A DNA stretch of 64,000 bases from CAZUAQ01 sp964618455 (GCA_964618455.1 CAZUAQ010000007.1:1-64000); one strand, 5' to 3'. Positions 35,579 to 45,363 are shown, counted from the first letter of the stretch. Notes: generated by a model from the letters alone, not told the origin. A program made the numbers and translations.

Positions 35579-35727
35579 CCATCTTCTCCCGCCATTTCTC
35601 CGAAGTCGGCCCTTGGACACTACCTGTCCCTCCAATCCAATGCCGTCAAGAATTCGGGCGGTTTCGTCGATGATGGGTAGGGGTATGAAGGACCATCCCC
35701 CGAGAAGCGAATTGCACGGAGGTACGC

Positions 35728-36963
35728 ATGTCCGCGACCACGCCCGCCCAGTCGGCGCCCCCCGCACCGAGTCAGGACCTCTCTGCTCTGCAGGCGCGCG
35801 TCGACCACTTCATCGACCGGCTGAAAGCCGATCCCAACGATACCTCCCTGGTCGATGCGTACCAGGCGATCCTGGCCGACTCCGGGCGCGACCTGGCGGT
35901 GCAGCGATTGCTCTTCGAATGGTACACCCTGCCTCAACTCAGCCACGACATGAAGGGCGCCCTGTTGCTGCTGGTCATCAACCTGCTGCGCGACGATGCA
36001 CCCTACGCCGACCGCATGACCTTCGGCCTTGATCCGAAGACCGAAGCCTTCAAGTCCATCCACCGCGGGATCAAGATCCATCTCGACAACGCCGTGGAAT
36101 CGTTGAGCCTGATCTCGCGTTTGCAGGCGGGGCTATACACACGGGCGGATTCGCCGAAGTTCATCGTGGCGGTGCCCAAGAGCGGCTCGTCATTGCTGGG
36201 CATCTGTTTGGGAAACATGATCCGCCTCGCCAACGGCGGACAACTTGATCAGAACCCCTTCGAGTGGCGGGGCTATCCGGCATGGTGGCAGGAGGGCCGC
36301 ACGCACGACTGGGACCTCCGCCCCGAGATCGGTGCCGATCCACTGTTCCTGCGTTACCCCGGCGGCGTGTACAAAGGTCACATCCCGCCGACGCCCAAGA
36401 ACTTACACGTGCTCAATCTCTACCCGGAATCGCGCTACGTCGTCACCATTCGCGATCCAAGGGACCAACTGGCGGCGTGGTACTGCCATCGGCGCAGGTC
36501 ACAGGCCGGATCCTCCCATGTGCCCGAAGCGCATGAAGTCCACGAATGTATCGACGCACTGATCCACGACGGCACGCTGCTGGAGTTCCTCGAGTTCACG
36601 GGCAAGTGGCTTGCCCTGCGCGATCCGGAGCGCAGCATGGTCACCACCTATGAGGAACTGGTCGACCGACCGCTCGACACGCTTCGCCGCTTGCGGGACC
36701 TCTACGATCTGAAAGTCACCGAGGAGCAGGTGAAGCAGATCCACGACTACGCCACACCGGTCACCCATCGCGAGTCGGGCATCGATCGTAGCGGGCACGA
36801 TCGGGCGGTTTATCCGCTGGGCTGGACCGGTCGCATCGGTATTCACGAATCTTATTTCTCGCCCGCCAATCGCGCCGCCTTCGACGAGGTCTTCCAGGCC
36901 TTCGGCAAGACATGCCCATGGGGTAAGGCGATCTGTCATCACTACCCCGATCTTCCTCTATAG
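35728..36963 (+). CDS. Sulfotransferase domain protein
   Basis: 411 aa; GGAGG precedes the ATG. The PAPS-binding elements are present: a 5'-phosphosulfate loop 'FIVAVPKSGSSLLG' near residue 150 and a 3'-phosphate motif 'RYVVTIRDPRDQLAAWY' near residue 240, with 'MVTTYEELVDRPLDTLRRL' later. The first ~140 residues are helical and not part of the catalytic domain. It should transfer sulfate from PAPS to a carbohydrate or other acceptor. It has no signal peptide. The PAP phosphatase at 48.4 kb could remove its by-product. Confidence 0.85.
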   Translation: MSATTPAQSAPPAPSQDLSALQARVDHFIDRLKADPNDTSLVDAYQAILADSGRDLAVQRLLFEWYTLPQLSHDMKGALLLLVINLLRDDAPYADRMTFGLDPKTEAFKSIHRGIKIHLDNAVESLSLISRLQAGLYTRADSPKFIVAVPKSGSSLLGICLGNMIRLANGGQLDQNPFEWRGYPAWWQEGRTHDWDLRPEIGADPLFLRYPGGVYKGHIPPTPKNLHVLNLYPESRYVVTIRDPRDQLAAWYCHRRRSQAGSSHVPEAHEVHECIDALIHDGTLLEFLEFTGKWLALRDPERSMVTTYEELVDRPLDTLRRLRDLYDLKVTEEQVKQIHDYATPVTHRESGIDRSGHDRAVYPLGWTGRIGIHESYFSPANRAAFDEVFQAFGKTCPWGKAICHHYPDLPL

Positions 36964-37218
36964 GTTGGAAGCTTGCAGTGCCGGATTCTCCTGCCAGGGT
37001 TCGGACTTGACTGACATGCCAAGCAAATTCCACCGCCGCCTCCGCACGCAGTCTCCGCTGCACGCGCCCGCCTCGATCTCACCCGAGGCAGGTCAGATCA
37101 TCCTGAGAATGCTTTGATCCTCGAGGCCGTCCAATCCTGAAGAACAGCAGGCGGGATATCATGCATCCTTCGGCAGTCTATCCTCGGCTCAGTTCTGAAT
37201 GGTGCTTTGGAGGTGCCC

Positions 37219-38760
37219 ATGCGTTCCCCCACTCGTCCCGCGGTCACATTGCTTTGTGTCTTTCTGGTCATCATGGCGCCCTTTCCCTGGGGCGGCTGCG
37301 GCGCGCCGATCGATCCGGGCCCGGTGGCTTCGCTGCTGTCACTCTCTGCCCGTACGATCACACCGGGGGCCTTCATCACGATTCAACATCCGGACATCCT
37401 CGCCGGTTGGCCGGTGGATGTCCGCTTTACGTCCGAGGATTACGATCTCACCTACACCGCCAACATGACCAGCAATGGGAGTGTTCGCCTGCCGGTTCCG
37501 CCGATGATCGATCCGGCGACTGGGGGGTTTGCACAGGGTGACGTCAAGGTGACCCTGGTCGGGCTTGACGGTGAAGCCGACTTGACGATCGAAGCCGTCC
37601 CGGAGGCGGAGGTCACGACGCCCGGATCCGCCACACGCATCGTGCTGGAAACGGCCCTGGAGGATCATCGGGATCTGCTCGCCAAACTGGGAGACGTCGA
37701 AGCCGAGGTCGGTGTTTCCGAGGATTCCATGGATGCGGTCGAAGCGACGCAGGACGTCATCGACATGCTCGAAACGATGATCGATGAGTACGACATGACA
37801 GGGCAGATGACTCTGATCGGGGCGGATGGTTCCACGCAAACCATCACCGCCGAGGAACTTGCCATGGCGGATCAATGGCTGGCCGCCATGTTCAGCGGCT
37901 TGTCCGACGAACTCGTAACCTTGGGAGTGAACGCACGCGGTGTCCGAAACGCACAGGGCACCAACGTCAATATCGAGCAGAAGGTCCGCGACGGCATTGA
38001 GGACGTCAAGCGATCGCTCCAGACGGGCTTCTCCGGGGGGAGCACGCTGATGTCAATCGTCGGCCTGGGTGTGACATTGATCGGTTTGAAGATCAGTTCG
38101 CCGTTCATCGTCGTCGTGGGCGCATTCGCGGTCGTCGGCGGCGCGGTCTGCTCGTTGGGGAACGCCGCGGTGGGCGGCAGCAACTCCGACAGCTTCCTCA
38201 ATCAGGAAGGCGACAAGTTCAACACGGGCCAGGAAGCGCTCAGCCAGGGCGTGCGCTACGGGGCCAACGTGGCCAGCACGATTCCCGGCGCGCCCGGACT
38301 GGTGGCGACGGGGGTGAGTGTCGCCTCGGGAACCTGGGACACGTACAACAACGGCCGGAACGTTCAGTGCGTGGACAATTCGCAGAATCAGAAGAGCGCT
38401 CCGGCTCAGGCGGGAGCGCTCACCGAATTCTGCGAGGATTCCGAGCCGGTGGTGATCGACACCCTCGACGGCGAGTGGATCCTGTACGTGGAGGATGTCT
38501 CCGCCTGCCTTACGATCACCGGTGGCATGATGGTGCGCGAGGAATTCCCCTGCGGCACGCTGCGGCTCACAACCGCGGTTTACCCGATCCTTCGCTACGG
38601 CAACGAGGTTACGATTACCTGGGGGGCAACACTGTCTGACAGTACGCCCGGCGAACTCATGCTCACGGGAGAATTGCAACCCGGTGGGCAGACCATCATC
38701 GGCGCCATGAGTGCCACCATCAGCAGCGAGGTGCTGCCCATGACGATGACACGCCAGTAA
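37219..38760 (+). CDS. Putative lipoprotein with central hydrophobic helical hairpin
   Basis: 513 aa; GGAGG five bases before the ATG at 37219. The signal sequence ends with 'PFPWGGCG', a plausible but not ideal lipobox. An Ig-like beta segment comes first (residues ~25-135). A helical stretch follows ('EDHRDLLAKLGDVEAEVG'), then two long hydrophobic segments around residues 280-320 ('LMSIVGLGVTLIGLKI' and 'FIVVVGAFAVVGGAVC'), and a beta-rich C-terminus with cysteines. No family is recognised. The helix-hairpin layout recalls membrane-inserting or pore-forming proteins, but that is only resemblance. Confidence 0.6.
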   Translation: MRSPTRPAVTLLCVFLVIMAPFPWGGCGAPIDPGPVASLLSLSARTITPGAFITIQHPDILAGWPVDVRFTSEDYDLTYTANMTSNGSVRLPVPPMIDPATGGFAQGDVKVTLVGLDGEADLTIEAVPEAEVTTPGSATRIVLETALEDHRDLLAKLGDVEAEVGVSEDSMDAVEATQDVIDMLETMIDEYDMTGQMTLIGADGSTQTITAEELAMADQWLAAMFSGLSDELVTLGVNARGVRNAQGTNVNIEQKVRDGIEDVKRSLQTGFSGGSTLMSIVGLGVTLIGLKISSPFIVVVGAFAVVGGAVCSLGNAAVGGSNSDSFLNQEGDKFNTGQEALSQGVRYGANVASTIPGAPGLVATGVSVASGTWDTYNNGRNVQCVDNSQNQKSAPAQAGALTEFCEDSEPVVIDTLDGEWILYVEDVSACLTITGGMMVREEFPCGTLRLTTAVYPILRYGNEVTITWGATLSDSTPGELMLTGELQPGGQTIIGAMSATISSEVLPMTMTRQ

Positions 38761-38828
38761 TTACGGACACGTCCGCGCCAACGTGAATCGAAAGACGGGT
38801 GAGACACTCGTGCGTGGCGGGGCCGCGC

Positions 38829-39428
38829 TCAGCCGCGCGTGAACAGCGCCAGCATCCGGTTCAGCAGTTCGATCGGCAGGCCGACAACGTTGGAAAAACT
38901 GCCTTCGGTGCAGGAGACGAACGCGTCGTCGTGATCCTGAATACCGTACGCCCCAGCCTTGCCTTCCCACTGGTTGCTGTCGAGGTAGGCTTCCAATTGA
39001 GCCTCGTCCATGGGGCGCATGGTGACGTGCGTCACATCGTGCATGATGAGACGCCGCCCGCTGGAGGGCTCGTGCAGCGTCACGCCGGTGATGACCTCCT
39101 GGTCCTTGCCGGTCAACTGCTTCAGGATCCGCGCCGCATCCGCCCGATCGGTCGGCTTGCCGAAGATCTCGTTATCCAGCGCCACGACCGTGTCCGCGCC
39201 GAGAATCAGCCGATCCGGAAAATCCGAGGCGACGCTGCGCGCCTTGAAATAACTGGCCGCCTCCGCGAAATCGGCGGGGGTCAGGTGCCATCCCAGGCTC
39301 TGCGGTTCCGCGTACTTCGGGCTTACCGGCTCGAACGGAATCCCCGCCTCGCGCAGCAGGTCCGCTCGCCGCGGGCTCTGCGAAGCCAGGATGATGGGTT
39401 TGTGTTGAGAAGCCACCATGGTGCTCAT
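38829..39428 (-). CDS. maf: Maf family nucleoside triphosphate pyrophosphatase
   Basis: 199 aa. Opens with 'IILASQSPRRADLLREAGIPFE', has 'LILGADTVVALDNEIFGKP' with the catalytic Asp, 'VITGVTLHEP', and 'QWEGKAGAYGIQDHDDAFV' with 'GSFSNVVGLPIELL'. This matches the Maf/YhdE house-cleaning pyrophosphatases that hydrolyse modified or non-canonical nucleoside triphosphates such as dTTP/UTP analogues. It lies downstream of purL on the same strand but 309 bp away. Confidence 0.95.
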   Translation of the reverse strand: MSTMVASQHKPIILASQSPRRADLLREAGIPFEPVSPKYAEPQSLGWHLTPADFAEAASYFKARSVASDFPDRLILGADTVVALDNEIFGKPTDRADAARILKQLTGKDQEVITGVTLHEPSSGRRLIMHDVTHVTMRPMDEAQLEAYLDSNQWEGKAGAYGIQDHDDAFVSCTEGSFSNVVGLPIELLNRMLALFTRG

Positions 39429-39737
39429 ACGTCTCTCACTTTCCCCCGTTCTCGCTTTTCATGGCTGATCGTCGTCTTAAGTCGATCACCGGGAACGGAG
39501 TTCTCTCAAACGGCCCTTGCGCATTTGCGCTTGACGCACATTTCCTTACGAGGATTCCTCGAAGGAAAACAAATTGTGGCATGTCAGGGTCGAAGAGGGC
39601 GGGTTGAGTCAGGCCGGTCACCTGCCGTCTTCCTCTATTATACATGACAGACGGGACAGGGTGAGGTTTGTTGCAGGATTTGACGGAAAACAATGGATCT
39701 GACAACACCTGACACAGGTGCCGACAGGCTGCCCAGA
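39429..39737 (-). promoter_or_regulatory. Intergenic region between purL and maf with a TATAAT box
   Basis: No gene is supported in this 309-bp stretch. On the minus strand a perfect TATAAT sits at 39637-39642, about 210 bp before maf, without a convincing -35 box. The small repeat CGAGG/CCTCG near 39560 is too short to interpret. A long maf leader or an independent transcript are both possible. Confidence 0.3.
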
Positions 39738-42692
39738 TTACCAGGCGAGTGTGCCACGCCAGGCCTGGGACAAGGCTTCGAGCGTGAGTTGGCACGGTTC
39801 GCGCGAATCCGGATGTTCCGGGGCCCACGAGAACTTCGCCTCCATTTGCGATACGCCGACGCGATGAACCGACAGGCCGGGACGCACCGCCAGCTGTTCC
39901 ACCCGGTCCGTGTCCGCCTCTCGAAGTTGCAGGACATAGCCGCACACGACGGGGGCGAAGGGGTCGACCGCAGCTTCGCAGGAGACCCCGCATCGACCCG
40001 CCAGGGCCATTTCCGCCAGGGCGACCAGGTGACCGTCGTCTCCCACGTCATGCGCTGCCAACACGGCGCCCTCGCGGATCAGCTTGGCGACCTCGGCGTG
40101 CAGCGTGGCGGCGTGAGCGAGTTGCACGTCCTGCCAGTCGCCCGCCTCCAGGCGAACAAGCAAAAAGACCGTGGGCTCGTCCAAGGGTTTGGCATCCATC
40201 GTGACGCACTGCCGGACATCCGGCACGATGCCGATGGCACTGATCAATAGCGTGGACGGAATACGGATGCGCTGGTTGTGAAGCGGGACCCGACCGGTCA
40301 GCGCGGCGGCGTCCGTGGCATCGAGGGCGAACTCGTTGTTCAACGAATCCTTGCCCGAGATGAACGGTGTTCCGTACGCCATGGCGGCGTCGTAACACCC
40401 CTGGCACGCGCGGACGAGCGCGCCCATGGTGGCGGGGTCGTCACAGTTGCCCCAGCAGAAGTTGTCGAGAATGGCGATACGTGACGGATCCGCGCCGACG
40501 CAGACGGCGTTGCGGATCGCTTCATCGATGCCCGCGACCGCCATCCAGTAAGGATCGACATCGGCCAGCGATGGCGCCATACCGTTGGAAATTGCCACGC
40601 CCATCATCGAGTCGAGCTTCGGACGGATCACGGCGGCGTCACTCGGACCTTCCCCAGGACCGGCGAGCGGCTTGACCACGCTCGCTCCCTGAACCTCGTG
40701 GTCATACTGCCGGATGATCCATTCCTTGCTGCAGGCGTTCCACGCCCCGAGCCGCGCGAGCAAGGTCGTCGCCACACTTTCGTCATCGGACTGCGCTGAA
40801 GGTCTTGCGGTTGTCTCGGGTCGCGTCCAGATGGCAACACGCTGTGTGCGTGGTATGCCGTTGTGCAGGAAGTCCGCGTCGAGTTCGCCGACGACCTGGC
40901 CGTCGTACTTGATCACCAGTTGTCCGTCATCGCGGAACGCGCCGATAGCGGTAGCTTCGACGTCCTCGGCCTCGCAGATGGATTTCAGCGTCTCCCAGTT
41001 ACCCGGAGGGACCGCCAGCACCATGCGCTCCTGCGCCTCGCTGATCCAGATTTCGTCGTAGCGCAGACCGGCGTACTTCAGCGGCACCTTGGCGAGTTCC
41101 ACGTCTGCGCCGAGTTTCTCCGCCATCTCACCGACGGCACTGCTCAGCCCGCCCGCGCCACAATCGGTCGTGGCATTGTAAAGACACCCGTCGACATGAT
41201 CGCGTGCCCGCAGCATGGCATCGAGCACCTTCTTCTCGGTAATGGCATTGCCGATCTGCACCGCATGGGAAAACTCGTCGGCATGCGTGTCCGTGAGTTC
41301 CGCCGAGGAGAACGTCGCTCCGTGGATGCCGTCGCGTCCCGTGCGGCCACCGATGACGACGACAAGATCGCCCGGTTGAGGATCCTTGGCGATGCAGCGG
41401 TTGGGAATCAGGCCGACGCATCCGCAGAAGACCAGCGGATTGCCGAGATAACGATCGTCGAACACGACCGCACCGTTCACCGTCGGGATGCCCATGCGGT
41501 TGCCATAGTCCCGTACGCCGGAGACGATGCCCTTGAGCACCCGCCGGGGATGCAGTACGCCCTTGGGGAGCAGGTCCATCGGAAAATCGGGGGGCGCCAC
41601 CGCGAAGATGTCGGTATTGGCGACCGGCTTGGCCCCGAGTCCGCAGCCCATGACATCACGGATGCATCCACCGATGCCGGTGGCGGCGCCGCCATACGGT
41701 TCGATGGCCGAGGGGTGATTGTGCGTCTCGACCTTGAAGGCGATGCCGTCGGTTTCATCGAACGCGATCACACCGGCATTGTCCACGAAGACCGAGAGGC
41801 ACCAGTTCACACGGCCGCTCTCCATCAGCTCGTGTGTCGCCCGCGCGACGGTTTCCTTCAGGAGGTTGTCGTAAGTCTCTACGACGGCTGAATCCGCAGC
41901 CGTGCCGGGCATGGGAAGACCTTCGTACTTCACCGCGCTCTTCAGTGTCTTGTGGACGCAATGCTCACTCCAGGTCTGGGCGAACATTTCCAGTTCGAGG
42001 TCGGTGGGGTCGCGCTGCTGACGGCGGTAATAGTCACGGATGTGCTGCATTTCTTCGAGCGAGAGAAAAAGGTGACCCTCGCGTGAGAGCCGGCGCAGGG
42101 CATCATCGTCCAGCTCGCGGATGGCCACATGCCGCAGTTCGAATGGTCGTTGCGGCGCGACGGGCAGATGGTCGGGCCGCGTATCGTGCTGCCCGAATCC
42201 GCTGAGATACACGTCTTCGATGCAGTCGTTGCTGAGCAGCTTGCGGGCGATGAAGTCCAGTTCTTCAGGTTGCTGAATCCCCTGGAAGCGATAGAGCCGA
42301 CCGGTGGAGATCTCCAGGCCGTCGACCGGCGCGCCCATGTCCTTCAACACGCCGAGCGTAGATTGCGCGACCGGGTCCATCACGCCACCCTTCAGATGGA
42401 CCTCCGCCGCCGCGTCGGACTGACTGCCCAGCACACCCTTGTCGTCGCCACCTTGCCGGTAACTGAACATCTCGGTAATCGGATCGCTCAGCACATGCTC
42501 GGCGATCTGCTTGACCGCCTGCGACGGCAGACGGCCCTGCAGAAAAAACAGACGGCTGGTATCGATCCTCCGGACGTGGGGCAGACCGTACTCGTGGACA
42601 TCGCGCAACAGGGCATGCCCCTGCGCGTCGAGTTCGTGCCGTCTGGGGGAGATCACGATACGCCACATCGCCGTGGCGGATATTGCCGTCAT
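39738..42692 (-). CDS. purL: Phosphoribosylformylglycinamidine synthase, PurS-PurL fusion
   Basis: 984 aa from ATG 42692. The first ~220 residues contain two PurS-like alpha/beta modules ('WRIVISPRRHELDAQGHALLRDV', 'AEVHLKGGVMDPVAQSTLGVLKDMG'). The rest is PurL: 'EMFAQTWSEHCVHKTLKS', 'VETHNHPSAIEPYGGAATGIGGCIRD', 'VVIGGRTGRDGIHGATFSSAE', and a late 'VLAAHDVGDDGHLVALAEMALAG'. No glutaminase domain follows, so a separate PurQ is needed. It catalyses the fourth step of purine synthesis, FGAR to FGAM. Its start overlaps the tyrA stop as ATGA, so translation is probably coupled. Confidence 0.93.
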   Translation of the reverse strand: MTAISATAMWRIVISPRRHELDAQGHALLRDVHEYGLPHVRRIDTSRLFFLQGRLPSQAVKQIAEHVLSDPITEMFSYRQGGDDKGVLGSQSDAAAEVHLKGGVMDPVAQSTLGVLKDMGAPVDGLEISTGRLYRFQGIQQPEELDFIARKLLSNDCIEDVYLSGFGQHDTRPDHLPVAPQRPFELRHVAIRELDDDALRRLSREGHLFLSLEEMQHIRDYYRRQQRDPTDLELEMFAQTWSEHCVHKTLKSAVKYEGLPMPGTAADSAVVETYDNLLKETVARATHELMESGRVNWCLSVFVDNAGVIAFDETDGIAFKVETHNHPSAIEPYGGAATGIGGCIRDVMGCGLGAKPVANTDIFAVAPPDFPMDLLPKGVLHPRRVLKGIVSGVRDYGNRMGIPTVNGAVVFDDRYLGNPLVFCGCVGLIPNRCIAKDPQPGDLVVVIGGRTGRDGIHGATFSSAELTDTHADEFSHAVQIGNAITEKKVLDAMLRARDHVDGCLYNATTDCGAGGLSSAVGEMAEKLGADVELAKVPLKYAGLRYDEIWISEAQERMVLAVPPGNWETLKSICEAEDVEATAIGAFRDDGQLVIKYDGQVVGELDADFLHNGIPRTQRVAIWTRPETTARPSAQSDDESVATTLLARLGAWNACSKEWIIRQYDHEVQGASVVKPLAGPGEGPSDAAVIRPKLDSMMGVAISNGMAPSLADVDPYWMAVAGIDEAIRNAVCVGADPSRIAILDNFCWGNCDDPATMGALVRACQGCYDAAMAYGTPFISGKDSLNNEFALDATDAAALTGRVPLHNQRIRIPSTLLISAIGIVPDVRQCVTMDAKPLDEPTVFLLVRLEAGDWQDVQLAHAATLHAEVAKLIREGAVLAAHDVGDDGHLVALAEMALAGRCGVSCEAAVDPFAPVVCGYVLQLREADTDRVEQLAVRPGLSVHRVGVSQMEAKFSWAPEHPDSREPCQLTLEALSQAWRGTLAW

Positions 42693-43585
42693 GGGGGAAG
42701 ATCCTTCTGTTGATAGCGTCGATCGACCCAGGCGTCGCGGGCTTCCTTGCCTTGGGCGAGCCACTTGTGGATTTCGTCGGCCTCAGCCTCGGTCAGGCGA
42801 TCGCGCAGCTGTTCGAGCTGTCGGATCAGCCGGTTCACACTGCGCACCATGGAAGTCTTGTTCGACAGGAAGATGTCCGTCCACAGGCCGGGATCACCAC
42901 TGGCCACGCGGGTGACGTCCGCGAAACCCGGGCCGGCAAGATCGATGGCCTCGTCCTTAAGCGACAGGTGCACCAGTGCCGTGGCGACTGCATGGGGCAG
43001 ATGACTGACCCGGGCCAGACACTCGTCGTGTTGCCGAGGGGTGAGGGTGACCGTGCGGCTTCCCAATACTTCCCAGAAACCCTGCGCCTGCCGTGTGGCG
43101 GTCGCAGGGGTCTTTTCGGTCGGGGTCAGGATGCAGAGGGAATGCTCAAAGAGGTCCGCGCGGGAAAACTCCACGCCGGTCTTCTCCGAGCCTGCCATCG
43201 GATGGGCGCCGACGAACTCGACATGATCCGGGAGAATCCGGGCCGCCTGCCGGCAGACTTCGGCCTTGGTGCTGCCCACATCGGTCACGACCGTGCCAGG
43301 TCCCAGTACCGGGGCGATGGACTTCAAAACAGGTCCGAATGTGCCGACCGGCGTGCAGAGAACGACCCACTTGCAGCCCTGGACGCCCTCGGCGGCATCG
43401 GTGAAGGTCTGATCCACCGCGTCGTACTGTAAAGCTTTGTCGAGAGAGGACTTGCGCCGACCGATGCCGATGCGTCGCCCCCTGTACCCGGCGGCGCGCA
43501 AGCCCAGGCCGATCGAGCCGCCGAGCAGGCCGACGCCGATGATGGCGATCTGATCCAACTTTTTGATATCAAAAGCTTTACGCAC
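42689..43585 (-). CDS. tyrA: Prephenate dehydrogenase
   Basis: 298 aa. I use the GTG at 43585 because GAGAGG lies six bases upstream. Rossmann motif 'QIAIIGVGLLGGSIGLGLRAAG', then 'VTDVGSTKAEVCRQA', 'FVGAHPMAGSEKTGVEFS' and 'HDECLARVSHLPHAVATALV' with the conserved histidine, all typical of TyrA/arogenate dehydrogenases. It makes 4-hydroxyphenylpyruvate for tyrosine synthesis. No chorismate mutase or ACT domain is fused. The stop overlaps the purL start by four bases. Confidence 0.93.
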   Translation of the reverse strand: MRKAFDIKKLDQIAIIGVGLLGGSIGLGLRAAGYRGRRIGIGRRKSSLDKALQYDAVDQTFTDAAEGVQGCKWVVLCTPVGTFGPVLKSIAPVLGPGTVVTDVGSTKAEVCRQAARILPDHVEFVGAHPMAGSEKTGVEFSRADLFEHSLCILTPTEKTPATATRQAQGFWEVLGSRTVTLTPRQHDECLARVSHLPHAVATALVHLSLKDEAIDLAGPGFADVTRVASGDPGLWTDIFLSNKTSMVRSVNRLIRQLEQLRDRLTEAEADEIHKWLAQGKEARDAWVDRRYQQKDLPP

Positions 43586-43822
43586 GCTCAGCCTCTCATC
43601 CGGGCCGCGTCTAATGTAGTCTTTCGCACGCCGAATCGTCAAATTTCTTGCTTCGCAGAGTCGGCTGCGTAGGCTATAGTGATCTTAATGCCGGGACCGT
43701 GGCGCGGTCGTTACATCTATCCGGTACAGGTGTGGGTCGGCAGGGGGCGGCCGGGGCCAGGAATGCAGAAAGTGGTATCCATGAGCAATCAGCCCGTGAA
43801 AACGGAACAGGGAAGTTCGTCG

Positions 43823-44968
43823 ATGGGAAACGGCCAGGTTCTTGAATTCGAGAAGCCGCTGGTCCGGATCGAACGTGAAATCGCCGAACTCGAATCGGTT
43901 CAGAAAGAAACGCATCGTGATCTGTCGTCGGACATCAAGGATCTCCGGAGCCGGCTCGAAAAGATCGCCAAGCGGACCTACTCGAAGTTGACGGCGTGGG
44001 AGACCGTACTGGTCGCCCGTCATCCCCGTCGGCCGGTGCTTCCCGATTACATCAAGGCGTGCGTGAAGGACTTCTGCGAGCTCCACGGGGATCGCTGTTT
44101 CGCGGATGACCGGGCGCTCGTCACCGGCTTCGGGCGTATCGGCGGCCACAAGGTGCTCCTCGTCGGCCACGACAAGGGCAAGGAGACCAAGGAGCGGATC
44201 GCCCGCCACTTCGGATGTGCTCATCCGGAGGGCTATCGCAAAGCGCTGCTGAAGATGAAGCTGGCCGAGAAATTCAAACTGCCTGTCGTCTGCGTGATCG
44301 ACACGCAGGGGGCTTACCCGGGCGACAAGGCGGAGGAACGCGGTATCTCGCAGGCCATCGCGGTGAACCTGATGGAGATGTCCCGGCTTCGCGTGCCGAT
44401 CGTGTGCGTGGTCATCGGCGAAGGCGGCAGCGGCGGGGCGCTGGGCATCGGCGTGGGCGATCGCCTGGCGATGTTCGAGCACGCCTACTATTCCGTCATC
44501 ACGCCGGAAGGCTGTGCGGCCATCCTCTTCAAGACGGCGGAGCGCGCTTCGGATGCCGCCGCCGCACTCAAGCTCACGTCCAAGGAACTCAAGAAGCTCA
44601 ACATGGTTGATGATATCCTGCCCGAGCCCTTGGGCGGGGGGCACCGTGATCCGCAGGCGATGATCTCGCGCTTCGAACGCTACGTGACGGATGCGCTGCG
44701 CGACTTGAAACGCACGCGGATCGATACGCTGATGAAGCGGCGTTACGAGCGCTTGCGGAATCTCGGGAGCTTCTTCGATTCAGCCTCAGCTTCCTCGTCG
44801 TCCTCGGGCGGGTCCAAGCGCGGCGGAGCCAACGGCAGCCGTGCCCGCGGTGGATCGAACGGCAACGGGTCGAACGGCCATGCCGGCGGAAGCAAGAGTG
44901 CCAACGGGACGTCCGGGCGCCAGGGGCGAAGTACCTCGCGTAAGACGAGTTCCTCACGCGTCTCCTGA
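43823..44968 (+). CDS. accA: Acetyl-CoA carboxylase carboxyltransferase subunit alpha
   Basis: About 381 aa from ATG 43823, preceded by AGGGAAG seven bases away; ATGs at 43763 and 43781 are alternatives. The N-terminus 'VLEFEKPLVRIEREIAELE' and the core 'PDYIKACVKDFCELHGDRCFADD', 'GAYPGDKAEERGISQAIA', 'GEGGSGGALGIGVGDRLAMFEHAYYSVITPEGCA' are classic AccA. It forms the carboxyltransferase with AccD in fatty-acid synthesis. The last ~70 residues are an unusual Ser/Gly/Asn/Arg-rich tail. No accD lies nearby. Confidence 0.95.
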   Translation: MGNGQVLEFEKPLVRIEREIAELESVQKETHRDLSSDIKDLRSRLEKIAKRTYSKLTAWETVLVARHPRRPVLPDYIKACVKDFCELHGDRCFADDRALVTGFGRIGGHKVLLVGHDKGKETKERIARHFGCAHPEGYRKALLKMKLAEKFKLPVVCVIDTQGAYPGDKAEERGISQAIAVNLMEMSRLRVPIVCVVIGEGGSGGALGIGVGDRLAMFEHAYYSVITPEGCAAILFKTAERASDAAAALKLTSKELKKLNMVDDILPEPLGGGHRDPQAMISRFERYVTDALRDLKRTRIDTLMKRRYERLRNLGSFFDSASASSSSSGGSKRGGANGSRARGGSNGNGSNGHAGGSKSANGTSGRQGRSTSRKTSSSRVS

Positions 44969-45015
44969 CGCCGTCAATCGGTCAAACCCTTACCCCATCA
45001 ACGAGCGAGGTAGCT

Positions 45016-45363
45016 ATGCCCGTCATCGCCCTGGTGACCGACCTGATTTTTGCCACCAAGATCGGAAGCACGGCGCGAGGTGTCGGTGCGGACCTGGCGA
45101 TCGTGCGATCGGTCGAGGCCCTGGAAACGAAGCTGGCCGGCGGGGCGAGCCTCGTCATGATCGACATGAATGCCGACGGTGTGGATGCCGCCGAGGCGAT
45201 CCGTAAGGTCAAAGCGCAACCGGACGCGCCGCCGGTGCTGGCGTATCTTTCTCACGTCCAGACCGAACTGGCCGATGCCGCCAGGTCGGCGGGGGCCGAT
45301 GCGATCCTGCCGCGCTCGCAGTTCAGCGCCGAACTGCCCACCATTCTTCAACAGCACGCCTGA
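45016..45363 (+). CDS. Receiver-like domain protein, probably not phosphorylated normally
   Basis: 115 aa with GAGG before the ATG. It has the alpha/beta rhythm of a response-regulator receiver domain: 'VIALVTDLIFATKIG', 'ASLVMIDMNADGVDAAEAIRKVKAQP', 'PPVLAYLSHVQTELADAARSAGADAILPRSQF'. An Asp is available at the phosphorylation strand ('MIDM'), but the conserved Lys near the end is Arg and the N-terminal acidic pair is incomplete. It is a stand-alone domain, 47 bp after accA. A regulatory role is inference. Confidence 0.6.
   Translation: MPVIALVTDLIFATKIGSTARGVGADLAIVRSVEALETKLAGGASLVMIDMNADGVDAAEAIRKVKAQPDAPPVLAYLSHVQTELADAARSAGADAILPRSQFSAELPTILQQHA

Noticed and set aside
39436..39993. 185-aa minus-strand open frame between purL and maf
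   Set aside because: Largely overlaps the 3' end of purL in another frame; Arg/Gly/Pro-rich, no ribosome-binding site and no recognisable domain.
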